Shown: in pieces, positions 8,011 to 16,925 of the stretch | How the letters are laid out: the number at the start of each line of letters is the position of its first letter | Numbering within the stretch: position 1 is the stretch's first letter | Assembly: GCF_002813295.1 (NCBI RefSeq) | Contig: NZ_PHUE01000001.1 | Coordinates: 1,116,001-1,180,000, forward strand | Direction: 5' to 3' | DNA: 64,000 nt | Source of the DNA: Flavobacterium sp. 5 | Lineage (GTDB): Bacteria; Bacteroidota; Bacteroidia; Flavobacteriales; Flavobacteriaceae | Notes under the pieces: model-generated | Seen by the model: only the letters and a program-made list of their open reading frames with translations | The model's database searches: none | Told to the model about the DNA's origin: nothing | Position numbers and translations under genes: made by a program

Positions 8011-9180
8011 CTACAACAAATACACCTCAACTTTATCTCCTTTTTTCAATTCATAATTACCATCTGGAACATAAACTAATCCATTGGAAACTGAAAAAGA
8101 GTTCAGCATTGATGAATTTTGGTGCGTTAAAATTTCTGCTTCTCCATTACTAATATTCGCTTTCAAAAACTGAGAACGCGTATTTCTTACTTCATAATCA
8201 TGAGCAATAGACAACAAAACTGCTTGTTGATAATTGGCTTCGGCACCAGACAATATTGCCAACGTAGGCAAAACATATACATAAAAACAAGTTAGGCAAG
8301 CAGCTGGGTTTCCTGGTAAAGCAAAAACCATTTTGTCTTTTAATTTCCCAGCAAACAAAGGCTTTCCAGGTTTTTGATTCACTTTATAAAATAAAGTTTC
8401 TACTTCAAGTTCTTTCAAAGCTCGTGCTACAAAATCATAATCACCAACCGATATTCCTCCAGAAACCAATACAACATCATTAGTCGTCAAGGCCTCATTT
8501 AATTTATTTTTGGTGTTTTCAAAATCATCATTGACTTCATACAAAGTAACAGCATCATAATACCCATCCATCAATGCCGATTGGAGCATAATTCCATTGC
8601 TTTCATATACTTTTCCATATTCAAGCGGTGTTCCGGGCTTAGACAATTCATTTCCTGTAACTACAATTCCAACCTTTGGTTTTTCATACACACTAACTTT
8701 TGTAAAACCAAGTCCTGCCAAAAAACCAATCGCAGCTGCATTCAAAAGGGTACCTTTTTCAAGTGCTAAATCTCCAGCCGAAATTTGTTCGCCTATTGGT
8801 CTAACATTAGTTTCGGGTAGTACTAATTCGTCCACTACTAATTGTGTACCATTAGCAGTAATCTTTTCAATTTGAATAACTGCCTGTGCCGAATCGGGTA
8901 CTGCTGCTCCCGTAAAAATCTTTACGGCTTGCCCAGGAAGCAATTCAACAGTATGTGAATCTCCTGCTTTTACTTCTCCAATAACTTCATATTGCAAAGC
9001 ATCATGTAAACACAAAGCATATCCATCCATCGCCGATTGTCGAAAAGGAGGCATATTAATTGGTGATGAAAGTGATTGCGCTAAAATATGTTTTCTCGCT
9101 TCAAAAAGAGAACATTCAACTTTAGGTAAAACGGGTAAATTATTTTGTAATATCGAAAAGGCTTCTTGAACAGAAATCAT
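8011..9180 (-). CDS. moeA: Molybdopterin molybdotransferase MoeA
   Basis: The 389-residue product has the MoeA domain order: N-terminal FRQSAMDGYAL (about 46-56), KIFTGAAVPDSAQAVIQIEK near 87-106, the MoCF-biosynthesis core VVTGNEL, GGISVGDYDF and KPGKPLFAG, ALPGNPAACLTCFYVYVLP, and a C-terminal beta-barrel. MoeA inserts molybdate into adenylylated molybdopterin in the last step of cofactor synthesis. The other moa/mob genes are not adjacent. A CAAAAATA sequence (minus-strand TATTTTTG) at 9206-9213 lies 26 bp upstream and could be its -7 box. Confidence 0.95.
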   Translation of the reverse strand: MISVQEAFSILQNNLPVLPKVECSLFEARKHILAQSLSSPINMPPFRQSAMDGYALCLHDALQYEVIGEVKAGDSHTVELLPGQAVKIFTGAAVPDSAQAVIQIEKITANGTQLVVDELVLPETNVRPIGEQISAGDLALEKGTLLNAAAIGFLAGLGFTKVSVYEKPKVGIVVTGNELSKPGTPLEYGKVYESNGIMLQSALMDGYYDAVTLYEVNDDFENTKNKLNEALTTNDVVLVSGGISVGDYDFVARALKELEVETLFYKVNQKPGKPLFAGKLKDKMVFALPGNPAACLTCFYVYVLPTLAILSGAEANYQQAVLLSIAHDYEVRNTRSQFLKANISNGEAEILTHQNSSMLNSFSVSNGLVYVPDGNYELKKGDKVEVYLL

Positions 9181-9383
9181 GTGTACTATGGATTATATTT
9201 ATTTTCAAAAATACGATTCGAAAATGATTTTATTGTTGCTTCTGCATAAAAGTTAGCAAACATCTACTCTTCTTCTTGTTACAAAATTTTATACAACCGT
9301 AAACAAAAGTATTCACCACCCAAATCATTATTACAAATAATATTTTTCCTAAATAAAAGTTAAACCATTAAACCTTTGATTGT

Positions 9384-9391
9384 TATATTTG
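9384..9391 (+). promoter_or_regulatory. -7 box for the Spy-like gene
   Basis: TATATTTG fits TAnnTTTG and is 31 bp upstream of the ATG at 9422. Because it overlaps the in-frame ATG at 9380, that earlier ATG lies in or before the promoter and was rejected as the start. Confidence 0.6.
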
Positions 9392-9421
9392 TCTTATGGT
9401 TATAACTTAAAAAAAACAAAG

Positions 9422-9859
9422 ATGAAAAAATTAATTATTGCCTTAGTATTTGGGATAGGAATATCTGGATTTGCACAAGTAAGCACTCCACAACCGGGTG
9501 ATCCTAAGATAGAAAAAATGACTCCAGAACAACGTCAGCAAAAACATTTGGCTCACTTAACGAAAGAATTAAACCTAGATGCAAAACAACAAGAAGCAGT
9601 AGGCAAAATATTGGCAGAGAAAGGCGATAAAGCACAAGACCTTAAGTCTCAAAAAGAGTCCCGTAAAGATAGTGGAACAAAATTGACTCCAGAAGAAAGA
9701 CAAGCTCTTAAAACCAAATTGAAAGCTGAGAAAGAAGATACTGAAAACAAAATGAAAGCCATCTTAACAGCTGATCAATATCAAAAATGGCAAACTATGA
9801 GAGAAGAGAATAAAGATAAAATGAAAGACCGAATGAGAGAAAAAAGAAGTCAATATTAA
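9422..9859 (+). CDS. Small periplasmic Spy/LTxxQ-like helical protein
   Basis: From the ATG at 9422 the 145-residue product starts with a clean signal peptide, MKKLIIALVFGIGISGFAQ. The mature part is almost all helix and very rich in Lys, Glu and Gln, with two LTxxQ-like segments: MTPEQRQQKHLAHLTKELNL and LTADQYQKW. Similar proteins (Spy/CpxP-like) act as periplasmic chaperones or stress sensors, but this group in Flavobacterium is uncharacterised. A paralogue with the same layout is encoded leftward near 60 kb. A bidirectional terminator separates it from the convergent hemL operon. Confidence 0.8.
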   Translation: MKKLIIALVFGIGISGFAQVSTPQPGDPKIEKMTPEQRQQKHLAHLTKELNLDAKQQEAVGKILAEKGDKAQDLKSQKESRKDSGTKLTPEERQALKTKLKAEKEDTENKMKAILTADQYQKWQTMREENKDKMKDRMREKRSQY

Positions 9860-9882
9860 TACTTTATTATAAGTCTAAATAC

Positions 9883-9930
9883 AAATTCCACTCTTTTAAC
9901 CAATTTAATGAGGTTATAAGAGTGGAATTT
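9883..9930. terminator. Bidirectional terminator between the Spy-like gene and hemL
   Basis: AAATTCCACTCTT pairs perfectly with AAGAGTGGAATTT, with T-rich sequence on the right and A-rich sequence on the left. It lies between convergent genes. Confidence 0.85.
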
Positions 9931-9948
9931 TGTTTAGTATAAATATTC

Positions 9949-11235
9949 TTAGAACGTTTTGGAGACTTTATCTATTGCATTAATAGTAAAATCCAAATCC
10001 TCGTACGTCAATGCATCAGTAATAAACCAAGTTTCATAAGCAGATGGCGCGATATACACTCCTTCAGCTACTAATCCGTGGAAAAACTTCTTGAATGTCT
10101 CATTGTCTCCTGCTGCGGCAGATTTAAAATCAGTTACAGGATTCGCATCAAAATGTACTGAAATCATAGAACCAATTGTGTTAATAGTAAACACAACATT
10201 ATTCGCTTTCAATACTTTTTCGATTCCTGCTCCTAAATAAGCCGTTTTCTCTTCCAATCTTTTGAAAATTGCTCTGTCATTATCTAATGCTTGTAACATT
10301 GCTAATCCTGCAGCCATAGCCAATGGGTTTCCAGACAAAGTTCCTGCCTGATAAACAGGCCCAAGTGGTGCTAGGTAATTCATGATTTCGGCACGGGCCG
10401 CAAAAGCTCCAACTGGCAATCCTCCTCCAATTACTTTTCCGAAACAAACAATATCAGCTTTGATGTTAAAGAGTTCCTGAACTCCACCTCTAGCCAATCT
10501 AAAACCTGTCATTACCTCATCAAAAATCAATAAAATTCCGTTAGCTGTACACAGTTCACGCAATCCTTCCAAAAACCCTTCAACAGGAGGAATACATCCC
10601 ATGTTTCCTGCAACTGGCTCTATAATTATAGCTGCAATTTCATTTTTGTTGGCTTCAATTAGAATCTTTACATTATCTAAATCATTGTATTTAGCCAATA
10701 AGGTATCTTTAGCCGTTCCTGCTGTTACACCTGGACTATTTGGCGATCCAAAAGTTACTGCTCCACTACCCGCCTGAATCAAAAACGAATCGGAATGACC
10801 GTGATAACAACCTGCAAATTTGATAATTTTATCTCTTTTAGTAAATCCGCGAGCCAAACGCACAGCACTCATACAAGCTTCAGTACCCGAATTCACAAAT
10901 CTAATTTTATCAATATTAGGAACCATCGAAACGGCTAAAGCAGCGATTTGAGTTTCCAATTCTGTAGGCATTCCAAAAGAAGTTCCAAGTTTTGCTTTTT
11001 CAATTACTGCTTCTACAACAGGCTCATAAGCATGACCCAAAATCATAGGACCCCAAGAATTAATATAATCGATTAATTTATTTCCGTCTTCATCATACAA
11101 ATAAGCTCCTTTAGCTTTTTGTACAAATATTGGTGTTCCACCTACTGCTTTAAAAGCTCTTACTGGCGAATTTACCCCTCCTGGGATTACTTTTTCTGCT
11201 TCAGCAAAAAGTTCACTGCTTCTTTTATAGATCAT
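9949..11235 (-). CDS. hemL: Glutamate-1-semialdehyde 2,1-aminomutase
   Basis: The 428-residue class III aminotransferase-fold enzyme converts glutamate-1-semialdehyde to 5-aminolevulinate, the C5 entry to haem and tetrapyrroles. Visible landmarks are [11 protein letters not shown] (18-28), [16 protein letters not shown] (115-130), YHGHSD (144-149), FDEVMTGFR (238-246) and [15 protein letters not shown] with the PLP lysine at 267. Length is normal. It is the last gene of a leftward set that also holds a glucosaminidase, a PLP enzyme and a small zincin-like protein; only the close spacing (68 bp or less) links them. Confidence 0.96.
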   Translation of the reverse strand: MIYKRSSELFAEAEKVIPGGVNSPVRAFKAVGGTPIFVQKAKGAYLYDEDGNKLIDYINSWGPMILGHAYEPVVEAVIEKAKLGTSFGMPTELETQIAALAVSMVPNIDKIRFVNSGTEACMSAVRLARGFTKRDKIIKFAGCYHGHSDSFLIQAGSGAVTFGSPNSPGVTAGTAKDTLLAKYNDLDNVKILIEANKNEIAAIIIEPVAGNMGCIPPVEGFLEGLRELCTANGILLIFDEVMTGFRLARGGVQELFNIKADIVCFGKVIGGGLPVGAFAARAEIMNYLAPLGPVYQAGTLSGNPLAMAAGLAMLQALDNDRAIFKRLEEKTAYLGAGIEKVLKANNVVFTINTIGSMISVHFDANPVTDFKSAAAGDNETFKKFFHGLVAEGVYIAPSAYETWFITDALTYEDLDFTINAIDKVSKTF

Positions 11236-11303
11236 TTTATTTAGTATATTTTATATAACAACTGTAACTTCAATTTTTAACTATCAACTGACAACTAATT
11301 ACT

Positions 11304-12110
11304 CTATTTCACAATCAACTTCTGTCCTATTGAAAGTGCATTGTCGCTAAGATTATTTTTCTGTTTTAATTCTTCAACTGTTAAATTAAATTTCTTCGAA
11401 ACGGAGTAAAAAGTATCTCCTTTTTGAATCTCATACAAATTGGCTTGGTCTGAACCAAAATCATCCTTTATTAACACCTTGGATTCTTCCTTTTGATTCC
11501 CTTTTCCTAAAACCTTGTTGTCATACTCATGCAAATTATAGGTTTCGATATAATTAATTAGCTTTTCAGGGTATTTTGGATCGGTAGCATAGCCTGCTTC
11601 ACGCAATCCTTTTGCCCACGCTTTATAATCTCCTTTTGATAATTTAAACAAGTTGGCATATCTATTTTTACCTGTTAACACCATAGCATGATCCTTAAAC
11701 GACTCCGAAGCTTGATTGTACTTTCTGAAACACTCATTAGCAGTATCGTCATCTTTATAAACTTTATCTCCTGTCCAGTCATGACATTTTATTCCAAAAT
11801 GATTATTTGCAGTTATAGCTAAATCACTTTGTCCTGCACCTGATTCTAAAATTCCTTGTGCCAAGATAATACTGGCGGGAATTCCGTATGCTTTCATATT
11901 ACTCATCGCAACACTATTATATTGTGCAATGTACCCGTTAACTATTTCACTGGTTGACTTTGTTTGGGATTTAGAACTCCCACTACCGTTTTGAATTGGT
12001 TTGGAGTACTTCCATCCCACAGGTTTTTTTGTAGTTTGAATTGTTGATTTTGAAGAGCCACAACTTATGAAAGTTGCAATTAAGAGAAATAAAAATATTT
12101 TCTTGACCAT
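11304..12110 (-). CDS. Glucosaminidase-LysM lipoprotein (peptidoglycan hydrolase)
   Basis: The 268-residue product begins with a lipoprotein signal and lipobox ending at Cys17 (ATFISCGSS). A Ser/Lys/Thr-rich linker leads to a glucosaminidase domain at about 52-190: ASIILAQGILESGAGQSDLA carries the expected catalytic Glu, and HFGIKCHDWTGDKV, SFKDHAMVL and YATDPKYPEKLINYIETY are family landmarks. A LysM domain (about 222-267, YEIQKGDTFYSVSKKFNLTVEELKQKN) would anchor it to glycan. It should cleave GlcNAc-MurNAc bonds in the periplasm. Confidence 0.92.
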   Translation of the reverse strand: MVKKIFLFLLIATFISCGSSKSTIQTTKKPVGWKYSKPIQNGSGSSKSQTKSTSEIVNGYIAQYNSVAMSNMKAYGIPASIILAQGILESGAGQSDLAITANNHFGIKCHDWTGDKVYKDDDTANECFRKYNQASESFKDHAMVLTGKNRYANLFKLSKGDYKAWAKGLREAGYATDPKYPEKLINYIETYNLHEYDNKVLGKGNQKEESKVLIKDDFGSDQANLYEIQKGDTFYSVSKKFNLTVEELKQKNNLSDNALSIGQKLIVK

Positions 12111-12142
12111 ATTTTGATATTTGAGATTGATTATTACAATTA

Positions 12143-13036
12143 TTATTGCACTTCAATCAATGTTTTATTTTTGCTTTTTAAAATGGTATTCATCCCTTGA
12201 ATTCCCTGTAATCCTCCTGTGTGAATCATTAGAATTTTGGCATTATCAAGAAACCAGTTCTTTTGTATTAAATCTATAACGCCAAAAACCATCTTTCCTG
12301 TATAAATGGGATCCAAAGGAATTTGTGTTTGCTGATAAAACTGATTGATAAACTGTACCAATTCTTCATTTACCTTTCCGTAACCGCCAAAATGATAATC
12401 AGTTACTAACTCCCAATTTTGATTGGTGGCAAATTTACGAATTTCATCTTTTAAAAAGTCTCCTTTTAATGCTGGAAATCCCAAAACTTTTTGGTGTGGC
12501 AAAGCACTATTGATAATCCCAGAAATAGTTCCGCCAGTTCCTACGGCACAACATACAAAATCGAAATTAGCATCTTTGTCTGTCAATATCTCTTCACATC
12601 CCTTGATAGCATACTCGTTAGTCCCTCCTTCGGGTACTAAATAAAAAGAACCAAATTTATCTTTTAGCTTGGCTATAAAATCAGGTTCCGTTTTAAGTCG
12701 ATAAGCTTCTCTGGATACAAATTCAAATTGCATACCACAATCCTGAGCAAATTTCAAAGTTGGGTTTTCAGTAATTTTATCACCCAATTCATCACCACGA
12801 ATTACACCAATAGTTTTAAAACCTTGTTCTTTTCCAGCATAAGCAACTGCTGAAATATGATTAGAATATGCACCTCCAAAAGTAAGTACAGTTTCTAAAC
12901 CTTCCGATTTGGCCTGAAGTAAATTGTATTTTAGTTTCCTGAATTTATTTCCTGATATAAAGGGATGAAGCAAATCCTCTCTTTTTATTTCAAGAGAAAT
13001 TCCATTTGGTAATTCGAGTGGAAGTATTTGATTCAA
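12143..13036 (-). CDS. PLP enzyme of the ACC deaminase / D-cysteine desulfhydrase family
   Basis: A 297-residue fold-type II PLP enzyme. The PLP lysine is most likely K31 in FISGNKFRKLKYNLL; GGAYSNHISAVAYAG (about 54-68) binds the substrate carboxylate and GTGGTISGIINSA binds the cofactor phosphate. Family members include 1-aminocyclopropane-1-carboxylate deaminase and D-cysteine desulfhydrase, and sequence alone does not decide. The sequence is shorter than typical ACC deaminases (about 340), as is usual in Flavobacteria, which favours the desulfhydrase-like group. Its start lies 3 bp after the upstream gene, so translation is probably coupled. Confidence 0.85.
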   Translation of the reverse strand: MNQILPLELPNGISLEIKREDLLHPFISGNKFRKLKYNLLQAKSEGLETVLTFGGAYSNHISAVAYAGKEQGFKTIGVIRGDELGDKITENPTLKFAQDCGMQFEFVSREAYRLKTEPDFIAKLKDKFGSFYLVPEGGTNEYAIKGCEEILTDKDANFDFVCCAVGTGGTISGIINSALPHQKVLGFPALKGDFLKDEIRKFATNQNWELVTDYHFGGYGKVNEELVQFINQFYQQTQIPLDPIYTGKMVFGVIDLIQKNWFLDNAKILMIHTGGLQGIQGMNTILKSKNKTLIEVQ

Positions 13037-13039
13037 AAC

Positions 13040-13381
13040 TTAGGATTTATTTGTTTTTAAATAGTTTAAAAAACTAAAAAAAGGTCTACTTTTAAGATAA
13101 TCTATTCGCTCTTCATTGGCATAAGCCTCTCTTTCAAAACTGATGTTTCTATAGGCTAAGTTGGCATTTTTATATTGCAACAAACGTACCGCATATTCAA
13201 CAAAATACCAAACAAAAAAAGGAAACACTAGTAATTCCAATTGCTGTCTAATATGTATTTTTTCATGATTTACTAGTACTTTGTTTTTGGAGTCAAGCGC
13301 GTATTTAATGAGTACAAAAGGAAAAACAGTTAGTCCTCGATATCCTTTAGGAATTAAATATTTGGCAACAATAACAAACAT
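13040..13381 (-). CDS. Small membrane-associated protein with an HExxH motif
   Basis: The 113-residue product has HEKIH at about residues 39-43, inside NHEKIHIRQQLELL, followed by a hydrophobic segment (FPFFVWYFVEYAV, 53-65) and FEREAYANEERIDYL about 40 residues later, which could supply the third metal ligand (Glu). This is the arrangement of a minimal gluzincin metalloprotease, but no protease family is named and activity is unproven. It is the first gene of the leftward operon, ending 3 bp before the PLP enzyme. Confidence 0.7.
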   Translation of the reverse strand: MFVIVAKYLIPKGYRGLTVFPFVLIKYALDSKNKVLVNHEKIHIRQQLELLVFPFFVWYFVEYAVRLLQYKNANLAYRNISFEREAYANEERIDYLKSRPFFSFLNYLKTNKS

Positions 13382-13486
13382 TGTTTATAAAATTTATAGA
13401 TTTGTACAGATAATTTAGTTCAAATTAAAGAAAACTACAATCGCCCAACGTCGATTTTCTAAATATTATAGTGACCCAAAAACAGA

Positions 13487-13663
13487 ATGGCAGAACAAAG
13501 TAATGAAAATAAATTAATAGAAGGGGAAGATTTTTATTATACCCCTGAAGGATACAAATGCTTTACTGAAAAACATCATTTGAAAAGAGGCTATTGTTGC
13601 AAAAGCGGTTGTCGTCATTGTCCTTATGGATTTGATAAAAGAACAGGAGAAATCAGGAAATAG
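13487..13663 (+). CDS. DUF5522 Cys-rich micro-protein
   Basis: A short 58-residue frame starting MAEQSNENKLIEGEDFYY and ending FDKRTGEIRK. It contains YTPEGYKCFTEKHHLKRGYCC and CRHCPYGF, the pattern of DUF5522. Its Cys residues (C-x15-CC-x3-C-x2-C) suggest a metal-binding knuckle, which is inference. The conserved cysteines and family match make it more than a chance frame. It diverges from the leftward operon starting at 13381, with about 105 bp between. Confidence 0.85.
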   Translation: MAEQSNENKLIEGEDFYYTPEGYKCFTEKHHLKRGYCCKSGCRHCPYGFDKRTGEIRK

Positions 13664-13882
13664 AATTCAGATGACTAAAAGCTAAATAAATATCAAATAC
13701 TCAAAACAGAAATGGATATCCTTTCTTTAAAATATAAAATTAAAATTCACAAGTCCTATCATAGGTCCGATATACGTTATCCTTAGTGGATGATGTTTTT
13801 AGTACATAAAAAAGCAACAAACATCATTGTCCTTATGAAAGAATCCTTTCTGGTTTTACGAAAAGATCTTGGTTTACGTGAT

Positions 13883-14003
13883 GTGCGTGAGGGATAGAAG
13901 CTAGCTACCGAAGTAGCGCGGATAGCCCGACCACCGATAGGAAAAAGGGCAATGACGACAACGAAACTAGCCCTTTTTTCTAGCGGTGGTCACGCCCAAA
14001 ATT
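13883..14003 (+). repeat. Dispersed intergenic repeat A, copy 3
   Basis: Starts GTGCGTGAGGGATAGAAGC, continues CTACCGAAGTAGCGCGGATAGCCCGACC and ends GTGGTCACGCCCAAAAT. An internal AAAAAGGGC...GCCCTTTTTT stem is a terminator-like hairpin, as in copy 1. GCGTGA and TCACGC at the ends are inverted repeats. It occupies the right half of the 383-bp gap before hutU; in the left half I see only an imperfect GATGATGTTT...AAACATCAT palindrome near 13791-13826. Confidence 0.8.
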
Positions 14004-14046
14004 GCTTTTGAAACGATATTAATTTTAGATTTTAAAAACACAAAAC

Positions 14047-16026
14047 ATGACTTTTCAAGAACAAATTCAACAAGGAATTCCTGCTATACTACCACAGCCC
14101 AAGCCGTATGAAACCAATATTAATCATGCGCCAAAGCGGAAAGAAATCTTGTCTGACGATGAGAAAAAACTGGCTATTAAAAATGCGTTGCGTTATTTTG
14201 AACCGCAACATCACGCCGAATTAATTCCTGAATTCCGAAATGAATTAGAAACATACGGCCGTATTTATATGTACCGCTTGCGTCCTGATTATAAAATGTA
14301 TGCACGTCCAATCTCTGAATATCCGGGAAAAAGCGAACAAGCCAAAGCCATTATGCTGATGATTCAGAATAATCTGGATTATGCTGTGGCGCAACATCCG
14401 CACGAATTGATTACTTACGGCGGAAACGGAGCGGTTTTTTCTAACTGGGCGCAATATTTATTGACGATGAAATACTTGTCGGAAATGACCGATGAGCAGA
14501 CATTAACCATGTATTCTGGCCATCCGATGGGATTATTTCCTTCTCACAAAGAAGCTCCGAGAGTCGTAGTTACCAACGGAATGGTAATTCCGAATTACTC
14601 GCAGCCTGATGATTGGGAAAAAATGAACGCTTTGGGAGTTTCTCAATACGGACAAATGACCGCGGGTAGCTATATGTACATAGGTCCGCAAGGAATTGTA
14701 CACGGAACGACCATTACAGTTTTGAATGGTTTTAGAAAAATAAAACGTTCTCCAAAAGGAGGATTATTTGTTACTTCGGGACTTGGAGGAATGAGTGGTG
14801 CGCAACCCAAAGCGGGAAATATTGCAGGTTGTATTACAGTTTGCGCCGAAGTTAATGCAAAAATCACTCATATTCGTCACAGTCAGGGCTGGATTAATGA
14901 AGTCGTTGAAAATATTGATGATTTAGTTAAAAGAGTCGCTTTAGCAAAAGCCAATAACGAAACCGTTTCTATCGCCTACCTCGGAAATATAGTAGATGTT
15001 TGGGAACGTTTTGACGAAGAAAATATCCTGATTGATTTGGGCTCTGACCAAACATCACTTCATAATCCGTGGGCGGGAGGTTATTATCCTGTTGGAATTT
15101 CATTTGAAGAAGCCAATGAAATGATGGCTAACAATCCAATTTTATTCAAAGAAAAAGTACAGGAAACATTACGTCGACACACGACAGCTATTAATAAACA
15201 CACAGCAAAGGGAACATATTTCTTTGATTATGGAAATGCCTTTTTACTGGAAGCATCACGTGCTGGAGCTGATATTATGGCGGAAAATAATATTGATTTC
15301 AGATACCCTAGCTATGTGCAAGATATTATGGGGCCAATGTGTTTTGATTTTGGTTTTGGGCCTTTCCGTTGGGTTTGTACCTCTGGGAAACCAGAAGATT
15401 TAGCCAAGACTGATGCTATTGCATGTCAAGTTTTAGAAGAAATGGCTAAAACAGCTCCAATTGAAATTCAGCAACAAATGCAGGATAATATTCAGTGGAT
15501 AAAGGGAGCACAAGAAAATAAATTAGTGGTTGGCTCACAAGCTAGAATCCTTTATGCTGATGCCGAAGGTCGTGTAAAAATTGCCGAAGCTTTCAATCAA
15601 GCGATTGCTAAAGGCGAGATCGGATTAGTAGTTTTAGGACGTGATCATCATGATGTTTCGGGAACAGATTCACCATACAGGGAAACTTCTAATATTTATG
15701 ACGGTTCTCGTTTTACAGCTGATATGGCGATTCAAAACGTGATTGGAGACAGTTTCCGTGGGGCTACTTGGGTTTCCATACACAATGGTGGTGGCGTTGG
15801 TTGGGGAGAAGTTATTAATGGTGGTTTTGGAATGGTTTTAGACGGTAGCAAGGAAGCTTCAAGACGCTTGGCTTCTATGCTTTTTTGGGATGTAAATAAC
15901 GGAATTTCAAGACGTAGTTGGGCTCGTAATGAAGGAGCTGTTTTTGCCATCAAAAGAGCAATGGAAGTGGAACCTTTATTGAAAGTTACACTTCCAAATC
16001 TTGTAGATGACGATCTATTAAATTAA
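14047..16026 (+). CDS. hutU: Urocanate hydratase
   Basis: This 659-residue urocanase adds water to urocanate to give imidazolone propionate, the second step of histidine breakdown, using tightly bound NAD+. SGLGGMSGAQPKAGN near 243-257 is the NAD-binding loop; IMGPMCFDFGFGPFRWVC near 427-443 carries the conserved Cys residues, and TSGKPEDL follows. The protein is longer than the roughly 550-residue proteobacterial enzyme, with extra sequence before the NAD loop and near the C-terminus, as is usual in Bacteroidota. hutH, hutI and hutG are not adjacent. Confidence 0.94.
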   Translation: MTFQEQIQQGIPAILPQPKPYETNINHAPKRKEILSDDEKKLAIKNALRYFEPQHHAELIPEFRNELETYGRIYMYRLRPDYKMYARPISEYPGKSEQAKAIMLMIQNNLDYAVAQHPHELITYGGNGAVFSNWAQYLLTMKYLSEMTDEQTLTMYSGHPMGLFPSHKEAPRVVVTNGMVIPNYSQPDDWEKMNALGVSQYGQMTAGSYMYIGPQGIVHGTTITVLNGFRKIKRSPKGGLFVTSGLGGMSGAQPKAGNIAGCITVCAEVNAKITHIRHSQGWINEVVENIDDLVKRVALAKANNETVSIAYLGNIVDVWERFDEENILIDLGSDQTSLHNPWAGGYYPVGISFEEANEMMANNPILFKEKVQETLRRHTTAINKHTAKGTYFFDYGNAFLLEASRAGADIMAENNIDFRYPSYVQDIMGPMCFDFGFGPFRWVCTSGKPEDLAKTDAIACQVLEEMAKTAPIEIQQQMQDNIQWIKGAQENKLVVGSQARILYADAEGRVKIAEAFNQAIAKGEIGLVVLGRDHHDVSGTDSPYRETSNIYDGSRFTADMAIQNVIGDSFRGATWVSIHNGGGVGWGEVINGGFGMVLDGSKEASRRLASMLFWDVNNGISRRSWARNEGAVFAIKRAMEVEPLLKVTLPNLVDDDLLN

Positions 16027-16152
16027 CCTATTTCTAAGAATAACACAATTTGTTAAAATCTTTGGACAGTAAAAATAAATCTGCTAACTTTAAGACAGTA
16101 AATCTGGTACGATTTTTGAACTAGTTTATTTTGAACATAAATCACTTAAATC

Positions 16153-16701
16153 ATGAAAACTTTTAGATTCTTGCCCCTATTATTACTTTTCATAGTAGCC
16201 TCTTGTGACTCAGTACAAGTATATTCTGATTATGACAAAGCTGTCGATTTCAAACCATATAAAACTTTTGCTTTTATGAAATCTGGAATTGATAAAGTCG
16301 AAATTTCTGATTTGGATAAAAAAAGAATTCTGAACGCAATCGATCAGCAGTTGCAAGCTAAAGGAATGACGAAAAGTGAAAATCCAGATTTATTAGTTAA
16401 TATTTTTACCAAATCCCGTGAAGAAATTAGTGTAAACCAATTCAACGCTGGCTGGGGTTATGGCTGGGGTTATGGTTGGAATCCGTATATGTATGGAGGA
16501 CAAACCACCGTTAGTTCATCTACTGAAGGCACTTTGTACATTGACCTTATCGACGCCAAAAAGAAAGAACTAGTTTGGCAAGGAGAAGGAACTGGAACAC
16601 TTAGTAAAGATATGGATAGAAAAGATGAAATCGTCAATAATATTGTAACTCAAATTCTGGCTCAATATCCACCTGCACTTCCTAAAGAGAAAAAGAAATA
16701 G
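16153..16701 (+). CDS. DUF4136 lipoprotein
   Basis: The 182-residue product has a lipoprotein signal with the lipobox VASC (Cys19), then DYDKAVDFKPYKTFAF, the start of a DUF4136 domain, a Gly/Trp/Tyr-rich insert (GWGYGWGYGWNPYMYGG near 97-113), and GTLYIDLIDAKKKELVWQGEGTG. DUF4136 proteins are envelope lipoproteins of unknown role. A Lys-rich tail ends the protein. The ilvA leader promoter lies 29 bp after the stop. Confidence 0.88.
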   Translation: MKTFRFLPLLLLFIVASCDSVQVYSDYDKAVDFKPYKTFAFMKSGIDKVEISDLDKKRILNAIDQQLQAKGMTKSENPDLLVNIFTKSREEISVNQFNAGWGYGWGYGWNPYMYGGQTTVSSSTEGTLYIDLIDAKKKELVWQGEGTGTLSKDMDRKDEIVNNIVTQILAQYPPALPKEKKK

Positions 16702-16729
16702 TTTATTTTTTTAGGTTATCCAAAATGAA

Positions 16730-16737
16730 TACATTTG
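16730..16737 (+). promoter_or_regulatory. -7 box for the ilvA leader transcript
   Basis: TACATTTG fits TAnnTTTG and sits 18 bp before the leader ATG. A transcript starting about 7 nt later would include the whole leader and terminator. Confidence 0.6.
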
Positions 16738-16754
16738 TGAACTAAGCAGAAAAA

Positions 16755-16805
16755 ATGAAAAACTTAATTAACATCATTGCCATTATTATAATTATCATTC
16801 GATAG
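16755..16805 (+). CDS. Isoleucine-rich leader peptide of ilvA
   Basis: This 16-codon frame encodes MKNLINIIAIIIIIIR: nine Ile codons (ATT, ATC and ATA) and one Leu, seven of the Ile in the last half. It begins 18 bp after a -7 box, and a terminator hairpin followed by ilvA comes next. The composition matches the end product of the pathway that ilvA starts. This is the classic layout of a ribosome-mediated attenuator: scarce Ile-tRNA stalls the ribosome on the Ile codons. Confidence 0.85.
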   Translation: MKNLINIIAIIIIIIR

Positions 16806-16812
16806 CTATGGT

Positions 16813-16879
16813 GAGGTGTTGTATAAATAAGTAATAAATATACATTTATGAAACCTCCCAGATCGGGAGGTTTTTTTTT
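16813..16879 (+). promoter_or_regulatory. ilvA: Transcription attenuator upstream of ilvA
   Basis: The terminator stem is AAACCTCCC (16851-16859) with GGGAGGTTT (16865-16873), loop AGATC, followed by a run of nine T. An upstream GAGGT (16813-16817) can pair with ACCTC (16853-16857), taking the 5' arm of the terminator. GAGGT starts 8 nt after the leader stop, so a ribosome that finishes the leader would cover it and let the terminator form. One stalled on the Ile codons would leave it free as antiterminator. The pairing is short (5 bp), so the antiterminator may be larger than I can see. Confidence 0.78.
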
Positions 16880-16925
16880 GACCAAAACCATGATTTCTAA
16901 AACAATAAATAACAATTTCTAAAAA

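Noticed and set aside
9380..9421. Upstream in-frame start for the Spy-like gene
   Set aside because: The ATG precedes and overlaps the -7 box; starting at 9422 gives a clean signal peptide.
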